Positions 16,189-24,212 of a stretch of 64,000 nucleotides of DNA are shown here, one piece after another. Every line of letters starts with the position of its first letter. Position 1 is the stretch's first letter. The DNA is taken from the NCBI RefSeq assembly GCF_019977395.1, contig NZ_AP024660.1:3100001-3164000 (forward strand). Reading direction: 5' to 3'. Source of the DNA: Arthrobacter sp. NicSoilC5 (GTDB lineage Bacteria > Actinomycetota > Actinomycetes > Actinomycetales > Micrococcaceae). Position numbers and translations under genes: made by a program. The notes under the pieces are model-generated. The model saw nothing but the letters and a program-made list of their open reading frames with translations. It had not been told where the DNA came from and ran no database searches.

Positions 16189-17531
16189 TACGCTACCTCG
16201 CACTTCGTGGAAACCGGATCGGGCGCCCAGCAGGGAACATTCAAGCCCTTCAGGATGGTGTTCAACTGCGTCGCCTGCGTATCGAGGACCTGCTGGATGG
16301 GCCGGGTTTCCAGGCAGATCTGCTGGAAACAGTTCTTGAAAATCTGCGACACTTCGCCCTCTTTGGCGCCGAGGCCCACCGGGGGAAGGGCCAGGAGGGC
16401 GCCGGCAGACCGCTGCTGCCGGCGGACTGCGGCAGCTTCGAGCGCAATAGCGCCGGTCAAGTCGGAGGGAAGCTCCGTTTGGACCACCGGGAAGAAGGCG
16501 TTGCTGCGCAGGGTCTCGATCTGGGACGCGGGTTCGGTCAGGGCGCGGATGGCCTTTTCGGCGAGGTCGCGGTCCTTGCCATTTTTTGGCAGGGCCATCC
16601 CGGCGATGATCAGCATGTAGCCGCGGCCCTTGGGCCCTCGTGGTGCGGGGACCATGAGCCAGTCGTCGGGCTTGTCAGCAGGGGCATGGACCAGGCGGGC
16701 CACGTGGTCCCAAGCGACCAGGACCTCGCCCCGCGCCAGGGGTTCCTGCATGTAGTCATAGTTGGTGGATGCCGGTGCCATCGCGGACCACAGCTCCTGC
16801 ATGTAGTCCCAGCCGGCTGCGGCATCCTGGTTCCGGAACGTGGTGATCTGCCCGCCGGTGAAGCTGGGCAGCAGGAAACCCTGGTAGAAGCGGTGGTGCA
16901 GGCCTTTGGGTCCGGCGGGCATCCCGAAGACGGGCCGGCCCGCTCCCTGTTTAGCCGCCTTGGCCCATGCGAGGTAGCCCTCGTACGTAAGGTCGTTGAC
17001 ATCCACGCCCGGGGGCAGCCACTCCAGGGCCTTCTTGTTCACGGCCACCACGTAGGTTGCCTGCATCCAGGGGACATACCGCGAGGTGGAACCGCCCACC
17101 TTGGTCAGCTCGAGCATCTCCTTCGTGAAGCCGCGCCCGGATAAATCCCTGAGGAGGCCGTCGACATCCTCCAGGGAGTCGGCCAGCGGAGCGAGCTCAC
17201 CGTGAAGTCCGCCCAGGAGCGAGGTCTTCACGTTGCCGGCGCTCGCCTGGGAGGTGACCGTGGAGGCGAACACGCCGGGGTCTACTGAGTTGTAAGCGGT
17301 GGGGACTTTCGCAAATTTCTTGAGGACTGCCTCGTACCGCTGCTTTTCCTCCACGGGTGTGAACTGGGTGGAGAGGAATCCCACGGTTCCCTGGCCGGCT
17401 GCTGCGCCGCTGGTATCAAAACCTGCACAGGATGCGAGGAAAGGGGCCGACATGGCCGTTCCCAGTCCGGCCAAAAGGAGGCTCCTGCGGGAAACGGGCC
17501 CTCGCTGGGGATGAAATTTCGGGTCGTTCAT
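16188..17531 (-). CDS. ABC transporter substrate-binding lipoprotein
   Basis: A 447-residue extracytoplasmic solute-binding protein (family 1). The N-terminus has RR followed by a hydrophobic stretch and a lipobox LASC with Cys35 as the lipidated residue; the twin Arg hints at Tat export. The ATG at 17531 is chosen over an upstream reading because GGAG sits 6 nt before it. It is the first gene of the transporter/GH63/ROK operon and should bind the glycoside, predicted to be glucosylglycerate or mannosylglycerate. Upstream there is a near-consensus promoter. Confidence 0.92.
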   Translation of the reverse strand: MNDPKFHPQRGPVSRRSLLLAGLGTAMSAPFLASCAGFDTSGAAAGQGTVGFLSTQFTPVEEKQRYEAVLKKFAKVPTAYNSVDPGVFASTVTSQASAGNVKTSLLGGLHGELAPLADSLEDVDGLLRDLSGRGFTKEMLELTKVGGSTSRYVPWMQATYVVAVNKKALEWLPPGVDVNDLTYEGYLAWAKAAKQGAGRPVFGMPAGPKGLHHRFYQGFLLPSFTGGQITTFRNQDAAAGWDYMQELWSAMAPASTNYDYMQEPLARGEVLVAWDHVARLVHAPADKPDDWLMVPAPRGPKGRGYMLIIAGMALPKNGKDRDLAEKAIRALTEPASQIETLRSNAFFPVVQTELPSDLTGAIALEAAAVRRQQRSAGALLALPPVGLGAKEGEVSQIFKNCFQQICLETRPIQQVLDTQATQLNTILKGLNVPCWAPDPVSTKCEVA

Positions 17532-17563
17532 TGAATGCTCCGATCGAGTGTGCGCCACTGCAC

Positions 17564-17605
17564 AAACTTTCGTTTAAGCATTAGACATAAGTCGGAGGGT
17601 GTCAA
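17564..17605 (-). promoter_or_regulatory. Promoter and candidate operator of the glucosylglycerate operon
   Basis: On the minus strand, TTGACA (17600-17605), a 16-bp spacer and TAATGC (17578-17583) form a near-consensus promoter. Immediately downstream, AAACTTTCGTTT (17564-17575) is an inverted repeat with AAAC/GTTT arms in the expected transcription start region, a good site for a repressor such as the ROK protein at 10753-11952. Confidence 0.6.
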
Positions 17606-17653
17606 CCCTTCGGTTCGAACGCCAATTGACAGAAAGGGTTCACCACGACAGCG

Positions 17654-17680
17654 GAAAGCGGCCCGGCTTACGCCGGGCCG
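17654..17680 (-). terminator. Rho-independent-like terminator after the secreted protein gene
   Basis: GCGGCCCGGC, a four-base loop and the perfect complement form a 10-bp GC hairpin followed on the minus strand by a short TTTC stretch, 70 bp after the stop of the gene at 17749-18126. It also insulates the glucosylglycerate operon promoter. Confidence 0.75.
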
Positions 17681-17748
17681 CCTTCTGTGCGGACTCATCC
17701 AAGCCGGCCCCGTACCGGAGCCTAGTGGAGGTCAAAGGTGGGTTCGGC

Positions 17749-18126
17749 TCAGCCGCGCTTCCGGCCCAGGATCAGCGCCAGCAGGCCTCCGAAGACCAGA
17801 AAGAGCACACCCACCACCAGCAGCCCGGTGTTGATGCCGGTGTCGGCCGGGGGCGTGGACCCGGAGGCGCTGGCCTTTGCCGGTGCGGCGCCCCCGGCGT
17901 CTCTGGCGGCTGCGGCGGTGTGGACGGTGTGGGCGGTGCGGCCGGAGGGCTGGGGCACGGAAGAAACCGTGCCGCCCAGGAAGGGGGCGGCGGTGTGGGT
18001 GGCGGGAATCGTGACCGGCGTTGCCGGCGTGGTGCCGGCGGCATGGGCGGCTACGCCGTTGGAGGCCAGAAGGCCGCCTGCGATCACGGCGCTGAGCAGG
18101 CATCCACGGATAGTGCGGTGCATCAT
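17749..18126 (-). CDS. Small secreted protein with a sortase-like C-terminal anchor
   Basis: A 125-residue Ala/Thr/Pro-rich protein. Residues 1-30 form a signal peptide (cleavage near AHAA). The C-terminus has PPADTG, a hydrophobic helix of about 20 residues and the basic tail RKRG, the layout of sortase-anchored wall proteins, though the pentapeptide deviates from LPxTG and LAxTG. The AGGAG site 8 nt before the first of two adjacent ATGs sets the start. A second secreted protein gene lies 81 bp upstream on the same strand. Function unknown. Confidence 0.7.
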   Translation of the reverse strand: MMHRTIRGCLLSAVIAGGLLASNGVAAHAAGTTPATPVTIPATHTAAPFLGGTVSSVPQPSGRTAHTVHTAAAARDAGGAAPAKASASGSTPPADTGINTGLLVVGVLFLVFGGLLALILGRKRG

Positions 18127-18207
18127 TTGGAAGTTCTCCTGAAAGTTGGATCGGGCCTACTGCTTAGCCCGGGATTTGCTCATTCCGCGTTGGGGCGCAG
18201 AGGGGCC

Positions 18208-18552
18208 TCAACTAGTCAGGAAAGGATCCGGGGTAGAAGGACACACCGTCCGGGGCAGTGGGCAGACCGCCCTGGACGGCGGCTGAGCCGGCCGCCGGGA
18301 TCTGCAAGGTGACGGGGTCGCCGGGGCGCTTGCCGGTCCGGATTCCACTGGTTCCAGGACGTCCCCGGCCCGGTGAGTGAGGGTGCCGGCAGCCGATGCC
18401 AGCGCGGACCGGGCGGCTCCGGGAAGCGGGTCCCCGGGAGCGGAGGTATCAGCGGATGCACCCGCGGCGGACAAAAGGATCCACGATGCGGCTGCCGCCA
18501 CCGCGAGCAGAAGGGGGCGCAGGAACGTCCAGGCAGCCAGTCTTGACTTCAC
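18208..18552 (-). CDS. Small secreted protein, C-terminal reading frame doubtful
   Basis: A 114-residue protein with a clear signal peptide (KSRLAAWTFLRP, hydrophobic core, cleavage near AGASA). The GTG start at 18552 follows GGGGAGG by 8 nt. After about residue 80 the sequence becomes Arg/Cys/Pro-rich and looks unlike a secreted protein, while another frame of the same strand reads a more natural tail (GDPVTLQIPAAG ... PGSFPD) ending at a TAG at 18212-18214. A frameshift near 18300-18345 would join the two, so this may be a broken gene or contain a sequence error. Function unknown. Confidence 0.55.
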   Translation of the reverse strand: MKSRLAAWTFLRPLLLAVAAAASWILLSAAGASADTSAPGDPLPGAARSALASAAGTLTHRAGDVLEPVESGPASAPATPSPCRSRRPAQPPSRAVCPLPRTVCPSTPDPFLTS

Positions 18553-18674
18553 CTAGTACGCCTCCCCCCAGAGTTACCTGCAAACAATGCTGCCCACCAT
18601 AAGCACAGCCGTGCAGCAGAGTCCAACCACCTGGGGAACGCCACGAACACCAGGCGGTCACATGTTTGCCCTGC

Positions 18675-19331
18675 TCAGGCCGCGTCGGTCGGGGCGGCCC
18701 GGTGGTCAATGTCCGCGGTCAGGGTGTCGATGCGGTCCATGGCTTCACTGAGTTTCTCGACGGCGGCCCACAGGTCCGGCTGCTGCTGACGGACCTGTTC
18801 CAGGGTGGCCCCGGCGGAGCGGAGGGATCCGAGGTCGAAACTGACATTGGTGCGGGCGCCGGCCACTGCCGCACGGAGGGCGCCGAACGCGACCACGACA
18901 TCTGCGACCAGTGCCCGGTTGCCGTTGGTGGCCAGCCAGGCGAGGTCGTCGATTGCCTGGATGGCCCGCTCGCCAAGGACAGCAGAGGATGCTGCGGCTT
19001 CCAGCGACGCGCGGCGGATTGCCTCGTCCCGTTCCGGGCCCGGTTCCAGCCGGAAGGCGGCGCCGAAGGCTTTGGAGGCGGACGCGTCGTCATCAGCCAG
19101 CTTCAGGGCTTCCCGGCGCAGCACTCGGGCCCGCGCCCGTATCCCGGCCGGCTCCCCGCCGTCGTCCTCCCCATTGCCGCTGTAGCCGGCGACCATCGAC
19201 GTCAGCGATGCCGCCACCGCCAGCATCAGGCCGGTCCCCGCGCCCCCGCCCGGCGAACCCGTGGACTCCGCCAGTGCGCTTGTCCACTCTTCAACAGTCG
19301 AATCCTGGGTGGTTACTTCAGCCTCTTCCAT
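18675..19331 (-). CDS. Cyclodeaminase/cyclohydrolase (FTCD_C/FchA) family protein
   Basis: A 218-residue, mainly helical protein resembling the formiminotransferase-cyclodeaminase C-terminal domain. The SPGGGAGTGLMLAVAASL segment near residues 26-43 corresponds to the family's TPGGGS nucleotide/folate loop, and the NVSFDLGSL segment to its NVxxNL motif. FchA relatives convert methenyl- or formimino-tetrahydrofolate, but a folate role here is not proven. The ATG at 19331 has no strong ribosome binding site. It is divergent from an arylformamidase-like hydrolase. Confidence 0.72.
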   Translation of the reverse strand: MEEAEVTTQDSTVEEWTSALAESTGSPGGGAGTGLMLAVAASLTSMVAGYSGNGEDDGGEPAGIRARARVLRREALKLADDDASASKAFGAAFRLEPGPERDEAIRRASLEAAASSAVLGERAIQAIDDLAWLATNGNRALVADVVVAFGALRAAVAGARTNVSFDLGSLRSAGATLEQVRQQQPDLWAAVEKLSEAMDRIDTLTADIDHRAAPTDAA

Positions 19332-19505
19332 GCCAGGAACCGTGCCCACAAGGGCCGCCGGCTAAACGGAAACAGCCGCAATGCCCGCGCTGGCCCAGTT
19401 TTCGGGGCCCGGGCCGCGGAAGCCCGCGGAGTTACCGCGGATGCCGGGGCAAAAGTGGGCCAGTGTGACACTCACCCGCCGGCGGGCGCCTGTAGTGTCG
19501 GCAAG

Positions 19506-20300
19506 GTGCAGCAGCATAGATACCAGTACGGCCAGGACCCCAGCCAGTGGGGCGAGCTTTTCCTGCCGGATCTTCCGGCCGGCAGCAAGCACCGGGGCGT
19601 GGTGGTGGTGATCCACGGCGGCTACTGGCGCTCCACCTACGGCGCCGAACTGGGGGAGCCGCTGGCGAAGGACCTGGCGGAGCACGGCATGGCCGCCTGG
19701 AACCTGGAGTACCGCCGGGCGGGCAACGGCGGGGGCTGGCCGGGCACCTTCCAGGACATCCTTGCGGGCATCGACAAGCTTGCCGCGCTCGCAGGGCCCT
19801 ACTCGTTGGACCTGGGCAAAGTGGTGGCGCTGGGACATTCGGCCGGCGGCCACTTGGCGGTGTGGGCGGCGGGCAGGGACCGGCTGGACGGGCTTGGGAC
19901 GGCGGAGGCCTGCCAAGTAAATAACACGAACGACGGCGTCCGCCTCACCGGGGTGGTCAGCCAGTCCGGCGTGCTGAACCTGGCCGAAGCCGAAAGGCTG
20001 GGCCTCAGCAACGGCGCCGTGGGCAACCTGCTGGGCGGACCGTCGTCGGACTTCCCCGGACGCCACCGCGTGGCCGACCCGATGGCCGTGCTGCCGCTGG
20101 ACGTTCCGGTCTACGCCGTCCACACGACGGAAGACAACGACGTTCCCCTGTGCATGTCCACAACGTACGTTGAGGCCAGCCGTTCCGGAGCCGTCCCGGC
20201 ACGGCTGGTCACGGTGCCGGGAGACCACTTCGCGCTCATCGATCCCGCCGCGGAGGCCTATGTGACGTGCCGGGAACTGGTTGGAAAGCTGCTCGGCTGA
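19506..20300 (+). CDS. Alpha/beta hydrolase, kynurenine formamidase-like
   Basis: A 264-residue alpha/beta hydrolase. The HGGYWRS oxyanion-hole segment is characteristic of arylformamidases; the nucleophile Ser is in GHSAGGH, the acid in TTEDNDVP and the His in PGDHFALID. Such enzymes hydrolyse N-formylkynurenine, but other esters or amides are possible because no other tryptophan-degradation genes are nearby. The GTG start at 19506 follows a TAGTGT box by 7 nt, suggesting a leaderless message. The next gene, a PfkB kinase, starts 36 bp downstream. Confidence 0.78.
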   Translation: MQQHRYQYGQDPSQWGELFLPDLPAGSKHRGVVVVIHGGYWRSTYGAELGEPLAKDLAEHGMAAWNLEYRRAGNGGGWPGTFQDILAGIDKLAALAGPYSLDLGKVVALGHSAGGHLAVWAAGRDRLDGLGTAEACQVNNTNDGVRLTGVVSQSGVLNLAEAERLGLSNGAVGNLLGGPSSDFPGRHRVADPMAVLPLDVPVYAVHTTEDNDVPLCMSTTYVEASRSGAVPARLVTVPGDHFALIDPAAEAYVTCRELVGKLLG

Positions 20301-20336
20301 CACGAACTGCTGACGCCGGCCGGTTTCTGGCAGAGT

Positions 20337-21287
20337 ATGACCATGCTCACAGTGATCGGCGAAGGCCTTGTTGACGTTGTCCAGCGCGCTTCCGGAATCG
20401 AAGCCCACGTGGGCGGAAGCCCCCTGAATGTCGCCGTGGGCCTGGCCCGGCTGGACCACCCGGTGCAGTTCATTGGCCGTTACGGCCGGGACGCTTATGG
20501 CGACTCGGTGGCTGCGCACCTGCGCGCCAGCTCCGTCATGCTGCCGGTGCCCCCGGACGAGCTGCCCACCAGCGTGGCCACCGCACTGATTGACGACGAC
20601 GGCGCCGCCACCTACACCTTCGACCTCGCCTGGGAGCTGCCGCACCTGGCAGACCGGCTTGGCTTCATGCTGCAGGGAACCACCCTGCTGCACACCGGCT
20701 CCATTGCCACCATGCTGGCACCCGGGGCCACAGAAGTGCTGGCCGCCGTCGAATACGCCCACCCGTCCGCCACCATCAGTTTCGATCCCAACTGCCGGCC
20801 CAGCATCATCACGGACGTGGACTTTGCCCGGCGCCAGGCCGAAAAGTTCGTCACGTTGTCCGACGTGGTCAAAGCGTCCGACGAGGACCTGGCCTGGCTT
20901 TATCCGGGACAGGATGTGCTGGATTCGGCCCGCAAGTGGCTGGCGCTCGGCGGGGAAGAAGGTCCCGCGATGGTGGTGGTCACCCGCGGTGCGGACGGGC
21001 CGTGGGGTGTGTGCCGTGCCGGCGAAGCCGCTATTCCTGCGCCCAGGGTGGAAGTGGCGGATACCGTGGGGGCCGGGGATTCCTTCATGGCGGCGCTGCT
21101 GTCCGGCCTGGTGGACCGGGAGCTGGACGGCGCCCAGAACCGGCAGGACCTGCGCGACCTTCCCGTCGAGGGACTCTCCGAACTCCTGGCACATGCCGCC
21201 CGCGCCGCAGCAGTCACCGTGTCGCGCCCGGGCGCCAACCCGCCGACCCGGGAGGAGCTCCACGGGGCAGAGGCCACGGAGGGTTAG
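20337..21287 (+). CDS. PfkB-family carbohydrate kinase (fructokinase-like)
   Basis: A 316-residue PfkB sugar kinase with the N-terminal GEGLVDVV segment, GGSPLNVAVGLARL and the C-terminal DTVGAGDSFMAAL anion-hole/catalytic Asp motif. Layout and length match fructokinases. A second ATG at 20343 is 6 nt from a CAGAGT box and may be the true leaderless start, giving a protein two residues shorter. No sugar transporter is adjacent, so the substrate is uncertain. Confidence 0.87.
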   Translation: MTMLTVIGEGLVDVVQRASGIEAHVGGSPLNVAVGLARLDHPVQFIGRYGRDAYGDSVAAHLRASSVMLPVPPDELPTSVATALIDDDGAATYTFDLAWELPHLADRLGFMLQGTTLLHTGSIATMLAPGATEVLAAVEYAHPSATISFDPNCRPSIITDVDFARRQAEKFVTLSDVVKASDEDLAWLYPGQDVLDSARKWLALGGEEGPAMVVVTRGADGPWGVCRAGEAAIPAPRVEVADTVGAGDSFMAALLSGLVDRELDGAQNRQDLRDLPVEGLSELLAHAARAAAVTVSRPGANPPTREELHGAEATEG

Positions 21288-21293
21288 AAGGGC

Positions 21294-22319
21294 CTAGAGC
21301 TGCGGGACGCAGGGACCGCTGCCCAGCAGGGCCAGTCCGGCGAGGTCACCCGCAGCGAAGGTCCTGACGCCCATGTTTTCCGCATACATCAGTTGCGTCG
21401 GATCATTCACGTGGTCCAGGCCCAGCACGTGTGCCAGTTCGTGCATGATGATGGCGCGCACCTCCGCCGCGCCGTCCGGGCGGCTGGCGATGATGCCGGC
21501 AAGGTCAGGGGCATCAAGGCGCACCTGGCCGGCTTCGAGGACCAGCGGCTGCCCGGCGGCCTCCACGTAACCGCTCCCGCCAAGGCCCGCAACATTCCCG
21601 GCAAGGCCCGGCGTTTCCATGGGCGTTGACCAGGCGATGAGTACCGGTACCCACCGCTTTCCGTAGCGGTCCGGCTGGAAAGCAGACCGGTCATCCGACG
21701 GCGCTTCCGTGGTGGGTCCGTCATAGACAAACTGCAGCCCGGAGGCCTGGGAGACTGCTGCCACTGCCTCCCGGACCAGGACATTGCCACCCGGCAGCGC
21801 GTTATCCGGCCGGACAACGTAATGGCCCGGGCGGCACGGATCGTACGCGACCAGCCGCTGGCCCTCTTTCGGCGACTCCTGCAGCACAAAGGCAGCGGAG
21901 CCCGTGCTTGCGGGTGGCGTGCCCAGGGGTGCGGAGGCTGCCTCATGCCCCGGCGGCGGCATTTTCGCCCCCGGCAGGTAGGGGGCTGCGGCGGGAAGAA
22001 CCACGCGGTCGAAGAGCGTCGGCGTGAAGTACAGGCAGACCACCAGGGCGATCCCAAGGACTGTCCGCAACCGGACCGTCCGCGACGGAGCGGTCCGGTT
22101 CGACCGGAAGCCTTCTCTTCCCGCCCTGCTGCGGAACTTCTTCCGGCGCCGTTGAGGGGCTTCAGCACTGCGCCAGGGCGAAGGAGCCTCCGCCCTTCCG
22201 TACGCTTCATCGATGGCCCATTGCGGGATACGTCCACTGGGGGAGCGCCGGACGTTTGGCGGCGCGAACCCGCCGGGCATGTCCTGATGAGACTTATCGT
22301 CATTCCCGAAGCCGTGCAC
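21294..22319 (-). CDS. Membrane-anchored matrixin-like zinc metalloprotease
   Basis: A protein of about 341 residues with a basic cytoplasmic N-terminus, one transmembrane segment (about residues 86-106) and an extracellular protease domain. The zinc motif HELAHVLGLDH is near residue 298 and is followed by a Met-turn-like LMYAENM, the metzincin/matrixin signature. The start is uncertain: GTG at 22319 has AGGGGG upstream; ATG at 22280 is an alternative. It is convergent with the PfkB kinase. Its target may be wall or extracellular protein. Confidence 0.8.
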   Translation of the reverse strand: MHGFGNDDKSHQDMPGGFAPPNVRRSPSGRIPQWAIDEAYGRAEAPSPWRSAEAPQRRRKKFRSRAGREGFRSNRTAPSRTVRLRTVLGIALVVCLYFTPTLFDRVVLPAAAPYLPGAKMPPPGHEAASAPLGTPPASTGSAAFVLQESPKEGQRLVAYDPCRPGHYVVRPDNALPGGNVLVREAVAAVSQASGLQFVYDGPTTEAPSDDRSAFQPDRYGKRWVPVLIAWSTPMETPGLAGNVAGLGGSGYVEAAGQPLVLEAGQVRLDAPDLAGIIASRPDGAAEVRAIIMHELAHVLGLDHVNDPTQLMYAENMGVRTFAAGDLAGLALLGSGPCVPQL

Positions 22320-22422
22320 CGGCACCCCCTGATTCCTGCCGCCCGCCGGCCAACCCTTCCAGCCTAGGGGCGGGCTGCCCGGCCTTGCCGCGGGAAAGGC
22401 GCAGGATTTGAGCAAGAAAGGC

Positions 22423-22450
22423 GGCCCCGGATGCAGGCCGCTCCGGGGCC
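22423..22450 (-). terminator. Hairpin terminator after the sulfonate-type binding protein gene
   Basis: GGCCCCGG and CCGGGGCC form an 8-bp GC stem with a 12-nt loop. Read on the minus strand it is followed by GCCTTTCTT, so it would end transcription from the gene at 22538-23716. Confidence 0.6.
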
Positions 22451-22471
22451 GAAGTGGAGGCCCGAGGCCAC

Positions 22472-22531
22472 ATCGATTGCTCCGTAGATGCCGTTATGAG
22501 GGGTCAAAAGGGCGTTTACGGAGCAATCGAT
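22472..22531. repeat. Dispersed inverted repeat, copy 2
   Basis: Left arm ATCGATTGCTCCGTA (22472-22486) and its exact complement (22517-22531) flank a 30-nt loop. Arms and right flank (GGCGTTTACGG) match copy 1 at 9928-9985. This copy begins 7 bp after the stop of the binding-protein gene. Confidence 0.8.
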
Positions 22532-22537
22532 GAGGCT

Positions 22538-23716
22538 TTACTCCTTGCCGAGCCCTGCGGCCGGGGTCTTTCCGTTCGAGACGCTGTTGAGGGCGCGCAG
22601 GTCGAAGATGCCGTTGATGTCGGCCTGCTTGGTGGTGCCTGCGGTCACGCCGTCGGCCAGGAGCTTCTGGTAGGTTCCGGCCAGCGGGTCAACGGTGAAA
22701 ACGATGTTCTTCAGGGAGCGGTCAATGACATCCGCCTTCAGTTCGGCGCCGGCTGCTTCCTTGAGGGCTGCATTGATGACGGTGGCCTTGTCGCCGGCAG
22801 AAGCGCTGTTGAGCCATTCGACCGACTTCGCGTGGCCCTTCAGGAGTGCCTTGACGGTGTCCGGGTGGTCTGCCGCGAACTTCTGGTTCACGATCAGGAT
22901 GGTGGTGGGGAACTCGCCCGGCTTGCCGGACAGCGAACCGTCCCACAGGTCCTTTTCGTCCACCAGCACCTTCGCGCCGGCATTCAGCACCAGGCGTGAC
23001 GCCCACGGCTCAGGCAACCACGCACCGTCGAGCTTTCCGTCCTGGAACAGCTTGAGGGTCTGGGCGTTCTCCGTGGGGTTGATGGCCACGTCACCGCTGC
23101 CGTCCACCCCGGTCTTGTACCCCTGGGAGGAGAGCCAGGCGCGCAGGGCCACGTCCTGGGTGCCGCCCAGCTGCGGGGAGGCGAGGGTCTTGCCTTTGAG
23201 GTCCGCGGCGGAGGTGATGTCCGGCTTGACCACCAGCTGCGCCCCGCCGGCTGCGGCGCCGGCGATGATGTTGATCGACTGGCCCTGGCTCTTCACGAAG
23301 GAGTTGATGGCCGGGTTCGGGCCGATGTAGGTGGCGTCGATGGCCCCTGCGTTCAGGGCTTCGATGGCTGCCGGGCCGGCGTTGAACACCTGGGTGCTGA
23401 GCCTGGTGCTGCCGAGTTCGTCCTTGATGAAGCCTTTGCTGACGCCCACGAGGGCCGGGGCATGCGTGACGTTTCCAAAGTAGCCGAGCTTCAGTTCGGC
23501 CGCGGGGTTGCCTGACGGGGCAGCCTCCTGCGAGGCTGCCGGTGTCCCGCTGTTCACGGCGGACGCGACGGCGGCGCCCCCACCGATGAGGGCCAGGACG
23601 GCTGCCGCGATTCCGATCTTCAGGCCGAGCGGGCGTGTGGGCTTGGCGGGCTGCCCGGCGACGATGCGGGTGGAGCCGTGCTGGTCTTCCGGACTCTTGT
23701 CCTGCTGGTTTGCCAT
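22538..23716 (-). CDS. ssuA: Orphan sulfonate/nitrate-type ABC substrate-binding protein, membrane anchored
   Basis: A 392-residue binding protein of the SsuA/TauA/NrtA family, which captures aliphatic sulfonates or similar anions. After a 50-residue leader and a single hydrophobic segment (about 31-50) comes the binding domain, with the LKLGYFGNVTHAPALVG start and the GPNPAINSF loop typical of SsuA. No lipobox Cys is seen, so it appears held by its N-terminal helix instead of lipid. The ATG at 23716 follows AAAGGATTTCCCC. No permease or ATPase gene is adjacent, so partners must be elsewhere. Confidence 0.8.
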   Translation of the reverse strand: MANQQDKSPEDQHGSTRIVAGQPAKPTRPLGLKIGIAAAVLALIGGGAAVASAVNSGTPAASQEAAPSGNPAAELKLGYFGNVTHAPALVGVSKGFIKDELGSTRLSTQVFNAGPAAIEALNAGAIDATYIGPNPAINSFVKSQGQSINIIAGAAAGGAQLVVKPDITSAADLKGKTLASPQLGGTQDVALRAWLSSQGYKTGVDGSGDVAINPTENAQTLKLFQDGKLDGAWLPEPWASRLVLNAGAKVLVDEKDLWDGSLSGKPGEFPTTILIVNQKFAADHPDTVKALLKGHAKSVEWLNSASAGDKATVINAALKEAAGAELKADVIDRSLKNIVFTVDPLAGTYQKLLADGVTAGTTKQADINGIFDLRALNSVSNGKTPAAGLGKE

Positions 23717-24015
23717 GGGGAAATCCTTTGCTGGGGTGGGTGCTGAGACGAGATTACGGAGCGCCCAGCGGCCCCACAATCAACCCCGTAGCGGGCGTTC
23801 ATGCGGCGACGCGAACGCTCAACGCGGCGTAGTGCGGCGTCAAAAATCGTCGTGCGGGGACGCTGTTCGGAGGTCCGGCGGAGGGGGCCCTGTCCGCAGT
23901 CGGGACGCAACGGCGGCCGTGGAAGCCATCAGCAGGTGCGGGCCGTGATTCGCGTGCCGCATTGTGGGTACGTGCACGGCATGGGGATTTTGTAAAACTA
24001 ATCAAGGAGACTCTC
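23717..24015. other. Intergenic region with no recognised gene
   Basis: About 300 bp between the divergent sulfonate-type binding protein and a small membrane protein gene. It is GC-rich and should hold both promoters. I see no riboswitch consensus, no convincing small gene and no strong -35/-10 pair. Confidence 0.5.
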
Positions 24016-24162
24016 ATGTTGCTTTGGATTGCCATCATCATCGCCGTTCTCTGGCTTCTCGGATTGCTCGCGAACATTGGCGGCGGCCTGATCCACATTC
24101 TGTTGGTTGTCGCAGTGGTGGTCCTGATCTTCCACTTCGTCCGTGGCAGGTCCCGCGTCTAG
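24016..24162 (+). CDS. Small hydrophobic membrane protein, lmo0937-like
   Basis: A 48-residue peptide with two membrane segments (residues 2-20 and 25-43) and a short basic tail (RGRSRV), matching the lmo0937/DUF5670 type of stress-associated membrane peptides. AAGGAG lies 7 nt before the ATG. A GC hairpin (about 24176-24203) follows the stop. Function unknown; relatives are often induced by general stress. Confidence 0.75.
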   Translation: MLLWIAIIIAVLWLLGLLANIGGGLIHILLVVAVVVLIFHFVRGRSRV

Positions 24163-24212
24163 CAACCCCGCGTCCCCGCCGCCGGCCCAGCGTCCGGCGG
24201 CGGGAACCGTCG

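Noticed and set aside
17610..17642. Inverted AACCCTT/AAGGGTT pair upstream of the glucosylglycerate operon
   Set aside because: The arms are only 7-8 bp with a 17-nt loop and lie upstream of the -35 box, so they are too weak to call an operator or terminator.
18666..19505. N-terminal extension of the arylformamidase-like protein
   Set aside because: The frame stays open upstream only because of base composition; it overlaps the cyclodeaminase-family gene antisense, and the hydrolase fold starts at 19506 after a -10 box.
19362..21263. A 633-codon minus-strand frame across the arylformamidase-like and PfkB genes
   Set aside because: Same artefact: antisense to two genes with intact catalytic motifs, with a low-complexity product.
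23717..24015. Riboswitch before the sulfonate-type binding protein gene
   Set aside because: No SAM or other riboswitch consensus could be traced and no terminator-like hairpin precedes the start codon.
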